Positions 1 through 12,125 are shown, counted from the stretch's first letter. The stretch is 64,000 nucleotides of DNA from Asterias amurensis (GCF_032118995.1 NC_092657.1:15048181-15112180); one strand, 5' to 3'. The notes: generated by a model not told the origin, from the sequence alone. Made by a program: numbers and translations.

Positions 1-244
1 ACTTATGACCCCGATTGAACATGCAAAAGTGAGAACACTAATTAAATTCATGAAAACAACTGACATTTAAGCATACCCAATACTATGGAACATCGTCACC
101 GTTTTGTCGAAAATGACGATTGAGCCAAACCGCCAGGCCAAATTAGTGTGTGTTTTGGGTTTATCTAATTCTTAATTCCAACGGGCGTTTTGGAGATTGC
201 TGATATTTTAATGAAATATTGTATTAAATCTTTTCACCTTATTC

Positions 245-541
245 AAGACAGTGGACACTATTGGTAAGTTGTCAATATATTATTGGCATAACACTTTACT
301 TGTTAACGAGTGGGGAGCTGTTCATAGTAAAACAAAACAGAAACGGCTCCCTCTGAAGTAACGTAGTTTTCGAGAATAAAGTAATTTTCCACTAATTTGA
401 TTTCAAGACCTCAGATGTATAATTTGAGGTCCCGAAATCAAGCATCTGAAAAAACACATCTTCGTGTGACAAGGGTGTTTTTTCTTTCATTATTATCTCG
501 CAACTTCGACGACCAATTGAGCTCAAATATTCAAGATAGGA
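245..541. mobile_element. TTAA element family A, truncated copy
   Basis: Starts with the family end GACAGTGGACACTATTGGTA and loses its other terminus after about 300 bp. A central GAGGTC palindrome is visible. Confidence 0.75.
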
Positions 542-819
542 TAAAGGATTGATCACCTCGTTAAAAGAGCCACACCTGTTTGTTTGTTCCACCAATGCAA
601 GACCAAGTATCAGTGAATAAACAAAATATTGCAAATGTAGTGATTCACTGGTATTGCGCACTAGTATAAAGATACTATTGTGAGTATAAGGTTCCGTTTC
701 CATAAACAAGAATTTTGAGAAACGGAGTAACACATTTCTGACTTTTTTGTGAGGTCCACGAAACTGTCATTTAAGTTTTTTAGTGGTGACAACATTGCCC
801 ATTTTGCTCTCTACAACAG

Positions 820-954
820 ATACAATTTCCTGCCAGTCGGAGGATGACTTTGATTGTAGGAATGGGATTTGCGTTGCTGCAGAAGCAAGGTGTGATGGTA
901 ATCCTGACTGCCGATTCGGTCCAGAAAGCTCATCTGCAGATGAAGAGGATTGTG
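820..954 (+). CDS. GPCR exon: LDL-receptor class A repeat
   Basis: Phase 1-1 exon between an AG at 818-819 and a GTGAGG donor. It encodes six cysteines in LDLa spacing, with the acidic calcium-site end SSSADEEDCG. It is the first exon visible and requires an upstream exon. Confidence 0.85.
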
Positions 955-3900
955 GTGAGGACCAAAGTTTATGATAAAGTTGTGACGAAGTATTTCTGGA
1001 GGTTCAAAAGTGCAGTTGTACAATAAAACGTGTGTTGTGGTTGTGTGTAATCAAATGCTATATCATGCAAGATATGACGGGGTCCATGGCGTTTTGCACA
1101 CCCGAGGGGGGAAATGGCACCCTTGGCGATGCCCAGGGTACCATTTTTCCCCCGGGGGTGTACAAAACCCATGGACCAAAAATCACAGCGTGCAGCAATT
1201 GTTTTCTTATACCTTGGTAACATGATTATTCCTCTTCTCAAAGTTATGTTGTCATCTTTACGAGTAGGGCCTATGCATAGTTTTAAAGCAGACGAACAGT
1301 TGTTCAAGTAAGAAACAATTCTTCCCTGTTCCCTCGAACCCGCAGCCATTTCGTAATAAGCGCTGGAAATCGACCAACGGTGGGAACGATTAAGATTATG
1401 TACACCGGTCACTCATGTTACCCGCTGCGCTGTGCAGCCTTGGTACATGAGTCACGTGTTATGCGGAGTTTTATTCTATCAGTTTTGTTGCTCTCCATAT
1501 TTCTGCTCCTTATAGTTGGTAGAACACACTTTTTATACACATTTCTCCTAAGTGCCATGGGAATGTTCTTATCGACAAGTATTCGATATCGTCCAAATGC
1601 TTAGTGATTGATATTTAAATCGAGCGCCACCAAGAGTATGTCCAAGTTTTACGTTATAATAATAATAATAATAATAATTATACGTTTTTATATAGCGCCT
1701 TTCACAATAACCGTATCACTGCGCTTTACATTAGTGCCCTGGTCATAGGGCCAATAGCACCCCTTTAATGTTCCTCAGCTCCGTTGGAATTATACAGCCC
1801 TGAGCTGCCTATAAGGCGCTTGTGCTTTTTTCTCATACACAAAATCAACCTCTACCCTCGGAGGTACCCATTTATACCCCTGGGTGAAGAGAAGCAATTA
1901 TAGTCAAGTATCTGGCTCAAGGACACAAGTGTCACGACCGGGATTCGCACCCACACTGCGGTGACTGCACAAGAACTTGAATTCGAGGCTCTTAACCACT
2001 CGGCCATGGCACTCTATAAAGTGTGAGAATAAAGACAGGCACTAGTCCTACAACCCTTATGATTTCCTCGGATAAACATGCAGTGGCTCACGCAATCCAT
2101 ATCATTCAGTTCCTATGGGTACGAGATGTCGTTTTATCAGCACGCTCTTGCACTTTCGAGCATTTGCTGTGTGTATGCAAATTGTATTGGCTATGAATCT
2201 CCTATTTGAATTAGAGTGCAAGGTCAAAGGTAAGTCTGGCAGGTTTTTCTACCAGGCGGGCCAGTGTTCTGCGTTATTTAGGAGCCTAGAAAAGTGACGT
2301 CATGATCAGATGTTTACCGACTTTCAGAACCTGAGCCGAATATCATAGAGCTGCTAATAAGCAGAATTATATTTCAGAAAAGAATTCCTGCCTAGCAGAA
2401 TTAAGCAGGGTACCAGTCAGAAACGGTATATGTGACATGGTATTTTGGCTGGTAACGTTACTCTTGTAAGTATAGTTTTGTTGTGCTCAGTAAATTGTCG
2501 TGCTTGAGCATGACAAAGAATTGCAAGTCATGGTCAACACGCAAGGGGGCTGCCTACTTTTTTTGCAACCAGTTTTCTGCTATGGTAGCACAACATTTTG
2601 CAATTAAGCAGGGCTATAAAATTGGCTCCTGTGGGAGTTACCTATCAAATGAACCTTTGACCATGTATACCGCATCACACTGTGAGTGCGTTTGTTTAGC
2701 TTCTCTGGGTCGACCCCGCGGTCCTCAACCGGGTGAGCCCCTAACAAGAGCTAATCGAACGATCACACTCGCCCTCTCGTGGTGACAGCATGCACCTCAG
2801 GTCACCCCAAGTGACCCACTCCACAAGCATGGCACTGGGGGCTGACCCGGGTGAGCCCCGCCAAAGCTCTTCGAACGTACCGGGACAGACCGGGGTCGAC
2901 CCAGGGAAGCTAAACGACCGCACCCAATGTTACGTAGTTTGGTTTTAAAGTCTGGTGTCTGCGTCATTATACATGGCTATTCAATGAAAACCTTGAGTTT
3001 GAGAGGCCGGTGCCAGCCCAGTTTCTGCACGGTCTCTCTGTTTATTCCCATCTTCCTGCAATATTCTTTCAGGGGCTTGTGGTGTGACCAACATTCCCGT
3101 TGGAAGCGAACCAATTACCTTCAACTTAACCAGCTACCCAACCGGTTATCCTCCGTCTCTTGACTGCAACTGGGTGATCATTGCTCCGGAATACATGTCA
3201 TTAGTACACGTTGGAATAAGTGATTTTTCGACAGAAGACGGGAAAGACATAGCTGTTCTTAAAGGCACCAATCTCTACGGAGACTTTGTATCATTTGTGC
3301 TGACTGGATCCGTCGATAAACTGCTATCTGTAACATTGAATTCATCGCAGGAAGTGACTTTCAACTTTAGAAGTGATGCATATATTAGTGGGCGAGGGTT
3401 TCTACTAGATCTGTATGGCAGCTATGGTAAATTCTCCTACGACCTTTTTAAATGAATCTTCCGACTTGGGCGCGGTTGCGGGCACATGTTGTCCATGTCC
3501 CTGGAGTATTCTGCTTTGGGGCGTGGCTAACTGTAACAGTTTGACTATTCTTTAGTACTCAATGACAATAATATCCAAAGTTTTTTTTTAAATACTGCAG
3601 TACAGCGGCTTAAAGCCGAAATGTACAGTTTACAAAAACAAAACATTCATTCAAAAATACATTGAGTAACCAAAAAAGTAAAAAAAATTGTTATCAAAAA
3701 ATTATAAACACACAGACAACAAAAGTGTAACATAGACATAAGAAAATATATCCTATAAATATAGATAATAGCACCAGTATTTATTTTATTTTTTTATTTT
3801 TGGGGGGCAGGGGGAGTCGGTTGTCATTGTTCCATTCAGAGCAGAGGCCAAGTTGTCCCTTGCAAAACACAAACTCTGTTTTTCAAATAACATCTTCGCC

Positions 3901-6900
3901 GGCTAAATGGTTGAGTTTTTGTCCGAGAACAATACTTTATTTAAGATGATAGGTGTTCGAATTTTTAGATTTTCTCTATCGATGTTTGTGAAACACACTG
4001 TAACACTTACTTTTAAACCAAACTAAATACACATAAATATAACCCCGTTTATCAAGGTACTGTTAACATATCTTGTCCTGATCCCGATGTCTTTGATTGT
4101 GACGACGGCTCTTGTTTGAATCGAAGCGCAAGATGTGACGGTTTTAAAGATTGCCAAATCAGTGGAGCAGACGAGGTTGATTGTGGTAAGAACTTAACCC
4201 TTGTACTCATTAGAGGCTACATTAGTACTAGAGTAGTCCCCTGAGTTTATCCGCCAAGATAACGACAGGTACTTGCTTTTCTGAACCAGTTATTTCACTG
4301 GATACAATGATTTCATTTGATAAAAAGCTTTCATTAATGTGTTTTGATTGGTTCGAGGTGATTGTGGTGCAGCTGAAAAACATCACCTCGGACCAATCAA
4401 AACACAGAATGAAAAAAAAATTGATCACAATTTACAACATCAACATAACAATTTTTCGCATTTTTTTTCAATTGTGTTTATTCCTAGACAATGTGACTTG
4501 TCCAGGATCTTTCCCGTGTCAGAATTCATTAGCCTGTATTCACATGTCCTCAGTCTGTGATGGCGACTTCGACTGTCCGGATGAAGATGACGAAACACCA
4601 GGAGCATGCGGTACGTTTTGGGTGTTTTTTTTTCTAGGTGTTCTGCCATCAGCCGATATATTTGTTCAATTTTTTTCCTTTTCTCCTTCACCCGGGAACT
4701 TCTCATCAAGATTTCCCCCTAAAAAATGGTTTTGGTAAAATTAATATGTTCTTAGGCTTTTACGTACCGACGAAACCGCACCCTTTTTCGGAATAGTGAA
4801 GATATTGAGGATCATTGATGTAATTTCATATTAGAAACAGAGTGTGACCCAGTCTGATCTGTACTTTTCTATTCGGAAGTTGGTAACTTCAGACTTCAAA
4901 GTTAAACAGATACTATACTTAAAAATGATAATGCTTTGACGTCATACTTGATAGTTTGCTTTGTTATACCTGCACGCTGCAACAAAGCGGCTATTACAAA
5001 TTGGAGCTACCAACATTGACTTTACATGAGTGATGACAAAACATAGCTTTTCGCGAATCTTTCACAATAGCACTAGATAAGGTAGCCTGAACATATGACG
5101 TCACACTCGTGAATAACGCCAGAGACCGGCCTCAAAACATTGCAAAACCGGCGTGTAGTTTGACCTCTGACCTCGGTCATTTCACCTAGAGATACGCTAT
5201 CAACTTCTATTGCGGACGTGGCAGCATTGACTATTTGGGTATCTATGTCCCTGCACGTTTATCCAACGATGATTGTATCCAATGTAATCAATGGATCTGA
5301 CAGCGTGGACCTGTCTTTATCCTTGCGTATAAAGACAGGGGCCAAGTCTATGGATAAAAGTACTCGTAATGTGTGTGTTCTTTTACTCAATTAAAATTGA
5401 TCACAAAAATGTTTTAAAAGTATTTGTACCAAAAGCTCTTGACGTATTGAGCAAACCTTAAACACATTTGTGAGTGTTTTTTTCTAAATTGTTAAAAAAA
5501 AATTGCTTTTCAGGAACTCGAAAGTAGGGCACTTTAATTAAACTTTCCGGTCTCCTTAATATGTTTATTTTTATATTTTAAATGACATAGCTGACCGATG
5601 TCCGACCGTGTGTTCTTGTATGGGCTCTGATAATGGCTATATCATTCAGTGCATCTCGGGTTGGAATCAAGATACTGTAGGTGACATTGTTATACGGACG
5701 GCACACCTGTAAGTACACACAGCTCAACCCTCTCTACCCTTTTTTTCTCAAACAAACAACGTACTTTCGCTTTGCCCAATTTCATGGCTCTGCTTACCGC
5801 CAAATTATGCGCATACGTTAACCGTTCTCCGCTCGTTAAAATGCAAAGACCAAATGTCTGCACTAGCTGTGGTAAGCGTAGCATGTCTAGTAACATTGAG
5901 CACGTGCGCACACAAGCACAAATTCCCCGCAAATCCGTAAAATACGCTTGATATACCTGCTTTGTAAGAGCCAATGCTTTGCTTACGTTAAGCAGAACCA
6001 TGCACTTGTGCTCTGTTGTGTTACTTTTCACTAACCAAACGTGTTCTTCCTTTTTTCCTGTAGTAAACTTTCCAATGAAAATATAATTCAACTGAATACG
6101 GGAATCTTCAAAAGTTTGTACTACTTGAAATCACTGTAAGTCGCTTGCTGAATATTGTAATCCTTAACTTATATTTATTTTCCCAACGTACCCATAAAGT
6201 TGTGGAAAGGTCCGAAATGCAAAACACCTACGGAGGGCCATGGCTGTCAAAGGGGTTTTGAGTTTACATATCGCAGCTATACATATCATAACTTAAATTT
6301 CGATTTAAAACCCCAACAGGTATCACAAGTTCCTTTTTTCCAGTTGCACTACCCGGTACAAGTCGGGCGTCCTTAAAATCGCAGACAATACAATTTCATT
6401 ATCTTGGAGTGGACCAGCTCCCAGCGTTTTATCTTTCGTGTGAGCTGTGTTCAAACCCAACCATACCTAGCATACCAAATCTGCCCCATGGCTTAGCATT
6501 AGTGCAAACACACCCCACTCGTCTGACCCTATGTTAAAGTGTAACCGTACCAGCCATATGTTCAGGCCGTTCCATTGAGGCCTGGCATGCAGTCTGGCCT
6601 GCTCCGTGGTTGTTAGCAGACCCTCACCCCACACCACCGTTTAAAAGTCACTTGTGTGATGATTTTCGGAAGTGGTGGTACTCGCTACAGGTTTATTGAT
6701 GGTTGAAGTTTTGTTTGGTGTAGATAATGTGCAGAGCTGTATACCTTTACACAAATAACAACCACTGTGAAACCGTCCACTTTTGAATGGGGTGCAGCTA
6801 GCGTACACCACAATCCACGCCTAACTTGCGCGTACCGAGTATTTGCGATAAGGTCTATGATAGTCAACTTCCGGTAGAGACATGTTTTATCGCAATGCAG

Positions 6901-9900
6901 ACAAGCAGAGTATACTCAACCAAACGTCGAGAACGCACCAGTTGCTAAGACAATGCTCTCGAAATGCAAAGGTCGTGGGTTCGAGTCCCACCTGAGTAAT
7001 ATGCCTGTGGTTTTTTTTCACAGAGGTCGGGAAAGTATACAGTGCTAACACACATCGGTGTAAATTGGTGAAACCAAATGTAATACACTGGTTCTTGTTA
7101 TAGCCAACACTTGTATTAACCAAAGGGAGTTTTACCTAAATTTGTACCCGCAAAAATACTTCATTGCTTTCCGATACAACGTGTTTATATTTATCTGACT
7201 TGTATGTGTCTGTAATTCTGTATGTGAGTGTATTTGGATTTGTTTGAAATCCTAATTTACACTTATATTGAACTTTGCTTTTGTACTGTATTCAGATGGT
7301 GTTTAGTTTTATTTTATCCCATCTAGAGTTCTGACAAACAACAGCTTACGGGACTTAAACGCCGGTACGTTCTCTGGACTCTTCAATCTCACCTCGCTGT
7401 AAGTCATTTGCACATGGAAGTTTGAATGTTTCGAAAGTTTAATATATCGACAATATTTCAGCAAAGGCCCATAATTTAGATTGTAACATTGATCTTAAAA
7501 ACTGAAATTTAATCTTGTTAGTTTGAGATAGTTAAGGTTTGTAGGTGCATTTTTTATTACAATAGGCCTACCTCAAGTAAGATCTAAATGGAGCATTTAT
7601 TTAAATAGTGTCTGTTCCGATACCCGTATGTTTCAACACCCCTTTTTTGCCACAATCCTGTTATTGTTTTCCAAATCTATAAATAGAACATCCCTCTTTA
7701 GAAACCGCCCATTTCAACGTGGTTTCATTTACTGGAATAACCTGAATTCAATTCAGTTCAATTCAATTCAATTCAATTCAATTCAATTCGATTGAAATCC
7801 TAATCCCAGTCTTCTTCTTTTTGTACGAATCCAGGGACCTCTCACAGAATAATATTTCCAACTTTCAGAGTGACATCTTCGAGGACCTTGTCAACTTGAG
7901 AACATTGTAAGAAAACAAACATTGATTCAAACAATAGAAAATGAGTGTGTAAAGCGGAGCCACGTGAAAATGGTGACGACCAGGTCGTAAAACAAACCAA
8001 GGTCACTTTTAGTGGCAATGTTTAAGTGGCAAAGTTAATAATGTTGTTGCTTATTTCCGACTCTCCAAACAAATATTAAATGTATGTTTGATTAGGCTTG
8101 CGTTGAACAATCTTCGAAAGTTAGTTCAAAAATTCATTGGACATCTAGTTCAAAGGTTTAATACCAAAACAAGCTGAAATGCAAAATTAGCCAAGCGTAT
8201 CAATAGAAGGGGAATAATATTATAGTTTGATTTAATTTGTTTGAATGTCTCTCCTTGAATGTCTCTCCAATAGGTTGGTTATGGATAACCCATTACTCTC
8301 AATAAATAGTGGAGCTTTCAACTCATTGGGCAACTTGAAAGAACTGTAAGTCAATACATGATGTTTATGGTCAAACAGTAGAGGCCCAATAACCTATAAT
8401 CATGTAGGTTAAAGACGGTGGACACTATTGGTAACTTTCAAAGACCGGTCTTATCACTTGCTGTATCTCAACATATGCATAAAATAACAAAACTTAAAAT
8501 TTGAGCTCATTCGGTCATCGAAGTTGCGAGATAATAATGAAAGAAAAAAACACCCTTGTCACACGAAGTTGTGTGCTTTCAAATGCTTGATTTTGAAAAC
8601 TCAAATTCTAAATCTGAGGTCTCGAAATCGTGGGAAAAATTACTTCTTTCTCTAAGACTACTCCACTACAGAGGGAGCCGTTTCTCACAATGATTAGTTT
8701 ATACTACCAACCTCTCCCCGTTACTCGTTACCAAGTAAGGTTTTATGCTAATAACCTTTTTGAGTAATTACCAAAAGTGTCCACTGCCTTTAAAGGGTGT
8801 GAAAAAACACTTACACAGTTTGAAGATAATGATAGTAGAAAGCTTCCCTGAAAATATTACGTGCTGAGGTGCTGTAGTTTTTGGGAAATGGGTAAAACAG
8901 TGTCATGAAAACAATTTTGGTCTCATGAGACGAAAATTATTTTATTTTTTTACAGACGTATTTTCATGACATCGTTTTACTCATTTCTCAAACACTACAG
9001 CACCTCAGTAAGTAATATTTGAAGGGAAGCTTTCCACTGTCATTATCTTCAAACTGAGTAAGTGTAATGTAAATATATGGACATTTTGAAAAAGTACCCA
9101 AATCCTATAAGGCCCGCTTTACACATAGTTCAAAGCACTGGACACTTTTGTTAATTACTCTAAATATTATACTTTAAAAGATGACTTGGGAACGACCAAT
9201 GGAGAGCTGTTGCCTAGTATACCGTTGTGAGAAACGGCTTTGACAATAAAACTACCAAATGTGTCAGTGCCTTTAGATTGATCTTAACTGTGAATCAATC
9301 CTAAATACTAAGCATATTAATTGTTATGCAACATTGGAAATCACCATCACTGTCACTTTTTGGCTTTGCTCTAAACCAAATTTGAATGTTATTGAATTTC
9401 ATTTATCTCATAGTTTCTTGATCCGAGGTAAATGGACCAATGAAGGATCTGCACTGAAGATCGATCCGGGGGCTCTTAAAGGTCTGGACAGTCTGGACAA
9501 ATTGTAAGTCTGTCACTTTATGTCTTCTTTTCATTGTGTTTCGGATGTTTTTAGGAGCTTGTGCTTAATTTCTTGCTCTGTGTTTTGTTTTTGTGTTTGT
9601 GTGTTTTTTGTTTTTGTTTTCGGAGACGTAAAAAGGTGCTTTGCGATTGTTAAACTTCAGCTAACTCCTTTCTTTTGAAATATTGAAACAATGTGTGAGT
9701 GTCTTGTTGTTCCGTTTTGTCTTGGGATGTATGTTTGTTGGTTGGTTGTCGTAGTTTGTTTATGTTTTTTCTAATTTTCTTCATAAAAATGTATGCTATT
9801 AGAGTATCATATTTTAAATCGACACATCTTGAATCGAATAAGGTTTTCGTACTTTTCCATGCATTGCCATCGGAAGCAAAAGTTCTTGTCATCCTAGACA

Positions 9901-11638
9901 GGGCTATTCCATTATTTTAATAGCCTATGGGACTTTTCTGAGGGGCTGAATTCTGAATTGTACAGACATAAAGCGTAGCCTAGTTGTGAATCAAGTGATG
10001 AGTGGATCCATCTGTTCTTTCATTCCTAAAGATATGTTGCCAACCTGTGTTAGCTTGTGTGCTTTCCAACTTCACTCCCCCTGCGATGATAGTTTTCAGC
10101 TTTCTGGGGTGCTAGTAACTAATGTAACCTTCTCTCATATTTTGTGTATTTGATGGAGCTTCATTTGATCACTCCCCTGCAGAAGACACTATACACACAA
10201 TGGGTGACTTTATGGGGCACTGGGTGACAGCAAACTGGCAGGGTAAATCCAATGTTTTCGGTAATGTGCGCTTGCTCAGAACTATGCAAACAATGAATAT
10301 TTACCTGGTAAGTCTGCTGCCACCTAGCGCTACAAAAACTCATAATTTTATATAACAAAAACGTGAACTTAATTGGTTATAATTCAGAGAACATCTGTAT
10401 TCATCTTTTTGAATTGAGAACTGATAATATACAAACCTACAATTTGAGTTAATGTTTAATTTTATTCTAGGTACGTCGATGACTACCGCTTGTGCTGTAT
10501 ATTTGATGAAGAAGTACCATCCAAAGAGTTTGATTACTCTAAGTGTACAACCACTGAGTTGCAACCACCACTAAACATCTGCGGCAGTCTGATGCGTAAT
10601 GATCCACTACGAGCGTCTTTGTGGATTCTTGGGTTGAGTGCCCTCATCGGCAACTTCATGGTCATCATCTGGAGATGTAGACGGGGCAAAGAATTACGCG
10701 AGAATGAGACGCACTCATTCTTGGTTCTTAATTTAGCTATTTCTGACTTGATGATGGGGGTTTATATGTTGATTATTGCTATTGCTGATATCTTGTTGGG
10801 TAAGAGTTATTCCAGTGTTGCGAAGGAATGGCGGTCTAGTGTGGTTTGCAAGATAGCTGGGGTAGTATCAGTGATGTCTAGTGAAGCATCGGTATTTTTT
10901 GTCACATTGATCAGTCTGGACTGTTTTTTAAGCATTGTATTTCCCTTCAGCCGTGTTACCATCAGAGGAAAGATAAGCAAAGTTCTTGTGGTCATAATGT
11001 GGTTAGTGTCTGCATGTATTAGTATTATCCCGACTGTATTCAGTGGTGATACTGATTCCAAAGTCTACGGTTTGTCTGATGTGTGCATTGGTCTCCCCCT
11101 GACAACTAAGGTGTCTAGTTATTCATTTGTAGAGAACTCCATCAGTAGTGTGTTTGGTTCAGGTTCTATCGCTATACCGGTACCTGATGCAAGAGAACCG
11201 GCTTGGATCTACTCAATCATCTTGTTCCTTGGCGTCAATTTGTTTTGTTTTATCGTTGTCTTGAGCTGCTACGTAGCAATCTTTGTCAAAGTAAAACGCT
11301 CGTCTAAGCTTGTGAAGGTAACGGCTCACCGACAGAGAGAAATTAAGATGGCGGTGAAAATGGCTCTTATAGTCGGTACTGACTTCGCATGTTGGATGCC
11401 TGTGATCATTATGGGAATTCTATCCCAGGCTGAGATTGTGGAAATTGGTCCTGATATGTACGCCTGGACTGTTGTGTTCATCCTCCCAATAAACTCCTCG
11501 CTAAACCCGTATCTCTACACATTCTACTCTAAAATCACTGCACAAAGAGATACAAAGAAGCCTCAACCAAACATGGAAATGAAAAAACACAAGATATCCA
11601 GCGAGACTTTAGACACTCGTATTTCTGAACAGAATTAG
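820..11638 (+). CDS. GRL101-type LDLa/CUB/LRR G-protein-coupled receptor (5' end outside window)
   Basis: A plasma-membrane receptor of the leucine-rich-repeat GPCR group, closest in plan to type C LGRs (GRL101 and relaxin-receptor relatives). I read eleven exons: 820-954, 3073-3426, 4057-4185, 4488-4610, 5591-5708, 6064-6135, 7327-7398, 7835-7906, 8274-8345, 9414-9503 and 10471-11638. All phases agree (1-1 for the LDLa and CUB exons, 2-2 for the LRR exons), giving 800 visible residues. Order: LDLa, CUB, LDLa, LDLa, LRR N-cap, five LRR exons, Cys-rich hinge, seven helices, short tail. The first exon starts in phase 1, so signal peptide and further exons lie upstream. CWMP in TM6 and NPYLY in TM7 are intact, but DRY is D-C-F. 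The ligand cannot be inferred; family members bind peptide hormones. An AATAAA lies at 11799. The family call is firm; the exact orthologue is not. Confidence 0.88.
1081..1177. repeat. 97-bp hairpin palindrome
   Basis: GGTCCATGGCGTTTTGCACA pairs with its complement ending GGGTGTACAAAACCCATGGACC-like sequence at 1177. Arms are about 45 bp with a short loop. Lies in the GPCR intron after the first LDLa exon. Confidence 0.8.
1664..2013 (-). mobile_element. tRNA-derived SINE (Leu/Ser-type head), ATT-rich tail
   Basis: On the minus strand, GTGCCATGGCCGAGTGG then TTAAGAGCCTCG and GGGTGCGAATCCCGG form tRNA A- and B-box-like blocks. The tail is the (TAA)n run at 1660-1680. A second copy is at 34651-34937. 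Confidence 0.75.
2693..2928. repeat. Inverted-repeat element family L
   Basis: Ends GTTTAGCTTCTCTGGGTCGA and its near-complement CGACCCAGGGAAGCTAAAC. About 235 bp, GC-richer than its surroundings. A related fragment (GTGGGGTCGCCACAGTGAAG) is near 32900. Confidence 0.65.
3073..3426 (+). CDS. GPCR exon: CUB domain
   Basis: Phase 1-1 exon of 118 codons. It starts CGVTNIPVGSEPITFNLTSY, includes DCNWVI and ends GRGFLLDLYGSYG, as in CUB beta-sandwiches. The acidic residues IGISDFSTEDGKD-like (here VGISDFSTEDGKD) could form the CUB calcium site. The donor is GTAAAT. Confidence 0.82.
4057..4185 (+). CDS. GPCR exon: second LDLa repeat
   Basis: 129-bp phase 1-1 exon ending at a GTAAG donor. It has six Cys, with CDDGSCLNRSARCDG and GADEVDCG marking the LDLa calcium-binding half. 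It is too short to appear as an ATG-initiated open frame. Confidence 0.84.
4339..4405. repeat. Short hairpin in GPCR intron
   Basis: GTGTTTTGATTGGTTCGAGG and its complement CCTCGGACCAATCAAAACAC are 24-bp arms around a 19-bp loop, 80 bp before the third LDLa exon. Confidence 0.7.
4488..4610 (+). CDS. GPCR exon: third LDLa repeat
   Basis: 123-bp phase 1-1 exon after TTCCTAG. It contains FPCQNSLACIHMSSVCDGDF followed by DCPDEDDE, six Cys in LDLa order. The donor is GTACGT. Confidence 0.85.
5591..5708 (+). CDS. GPCR exon: LRR N-terminal cap
   Basis: Enters in phase 1 and leaves in phase 2, so it is the adaptor between the LDLa/CUB block and the LRR exons. DRCPTVCSC followed by CISGW gives the clustered Cys of an LRRNT cap. 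The donor is GTAAGT. Confidence 0.78.
6064..6135 (+). CDS. GPCR exon: leucine-rich repeat 1
   Basis: Exactly 72 bp (24 residues), phase 2-2, bounded by TGTAG and GTAAGT. It reads LKLSNENIIQLNTGIFKSLY, a canonical LRR with N in the ladder position. Confidence 0.82.
6905..7090 (+). mobile_element. tRNA-derived SINE, second family
   Basis: GGTCGTGGGTTCGAGTCCCA is a tRNA B box. It is followed by the family body (GCCTGTGG, poly-T, CACAG) and the tail ACACATCGGTGTAAATTGG. Other copies are at 13130 and 30918. Confidence 0.65.
7327..7398 (+). CDS. GPCR exon: leucine-rich repeat 2
   Basis: 72-bp phase 2-2 exon, LVLTNNSLRDLNAGTFSGLF. It follows a 1.2-kb intron in which I found no further LRR exon. 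Confidence 0.84.
7743..7795. repeat. (AATTC)n microsatellite
   Basis: Nine to ten tandem AATTC units with one G and one T variant, 40 bp upstream of the LRR 3 exon. Confidence 0.85.
7835..7906 (+). CDS. GPCR exon: leucine-rich repeat 3
   Basis: 72-bp phase 2-2 exon, LDLSQNNISNFQSDIFEDLV. The preceding intron ends after an (AATTC)n run. Confidence 0.85.
8274..8345 (+). CDS. GPCR exon: leucine-rich repeat 4
   Basis: 72-bp phase 2-2 exon, LLVMDNPLLSINSGAFNSLG, flanked by CCAATAG and GTAAGT. Confidence 0.83.
8413..8789. mobile_element. TTAA element family A, full length
   Basis: TTAA lies on both sides (8409 and 8790). Ends AGACGGTGGACACTATTGG and CCAAAAGTGTCCACTGCCT. In the intron after LRR 4. 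Confidence 0.88.
8800..9085. mobile_element. Foldback element family C
   Basis: CAGTTTGAAGATAATGATAG pairs with TATCTTCAAACTGAG about 250 bp later; CTGAGGTGCTGTAGTTTTTG pairs with CACTACAGCACCTCAG. Other copies: 35070 (half) and 46885. Confidence 0.75.
9134..9272. mobile_element. TTAA element family A, short derivative
   Basis: Both ends (AGCACTGGACACTTTTG, GTGTCAGTGCCT) survive around only about 110 internal bp. Confidence 0.65.
9414..9503 (+). CDS. GPCR exon: long LRR 5
   Basis: A 90-bp phase 2-2 exon, six codons longer than its neighbours. FLIRGKWTNEGSALKIDPGA followed by LKGLDSLDKL is a degenerate LRR before the hinge. Confidence 0.78.
10471..11638 (+). CDS. GPCR exon: hinge, seven transmembrane helices, C-tail
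   Basis: The last exon, with the whole 7TM domain uninterrupted. It begins LYVDDYRLCC, the hinge motif of LGRs. TM1 is LWILGLSALIGNFMVIIW, TM2 contains NLAISDLMM, and TM3 ends SLDCFLSIVFPF, where D-R-Y/F is expected. TM6 is GTDFACWMPVIIMG and TM7 is LPINSSLNPYLYTFYS. The tail is about 35 residues, rich in Lys and Ser. TAG stop at 11636-11638. Confidence 0.92.
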
Positions 11639-11798
11639 TAGGCCCTCTAACAAGGCAACATCCAAAGATACCCTAAATTTCTTTAAAATGGAGTAAGATC
11701 AAACCTTATTCCCTTGAAAATTCAGTTACTGCATCGATGTGACCTAAGTCCTTTACATAAAATTTTGACCACGATAAAAATATAATAATATTATTAAT

Positions 11799-11804
11799 AA
11801 TAAA
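11799..11804 (+). terminator. Candidate poly(A) signal of the GPCR gene
   Basis: AATAAA lies 161 bp after the GPCR stop, in an AT-rich stretch. It is the first canonical hexamer downstream. The cleavage site is not visible. Confidence 0.45.
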
Positions 11805-12125
11805 GACTAGTAGTTAAAACAAATCCTAAACCCCAAGATTGATTGCTATTAATTATCTACACATTTTTGGAAATGTCTTATCTAACTTACTGAAAGTGTG
11901 CCCCCTTTTTTACATTGACTTCCGTTTCAAATCAAGAGCTAAACTTTGACATTTCAAACATTCATAACTCCTAAATTTATATCAGACATAATATCAGACA
12001 TTGTGTTCTTAAGATCAATAAATTATCTGGTAAGGTCTTCAAAAACTTGTCGAAAGGTACAACAAATTTGACCCCATTGACCTCAACTTGTGGTTTAATT
12101 CTTGACCAAATCATAACTCTTTCAA

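Noticed and set aside
1960..2013. tRNA-Leu gene on the minus strand
   Set aside because: It is the head of a SINE with a non-tRNA body and a second copy at 34651; the anticodon arm does not fold properly.
6340..6420. Possible extra LRR exon between LRR 1 and LRR 2
   Set aside because: TTCCAG|TTGCACTACC is acceptor-like, but the frame lacks the LRR consensus and a phase-2 donor.
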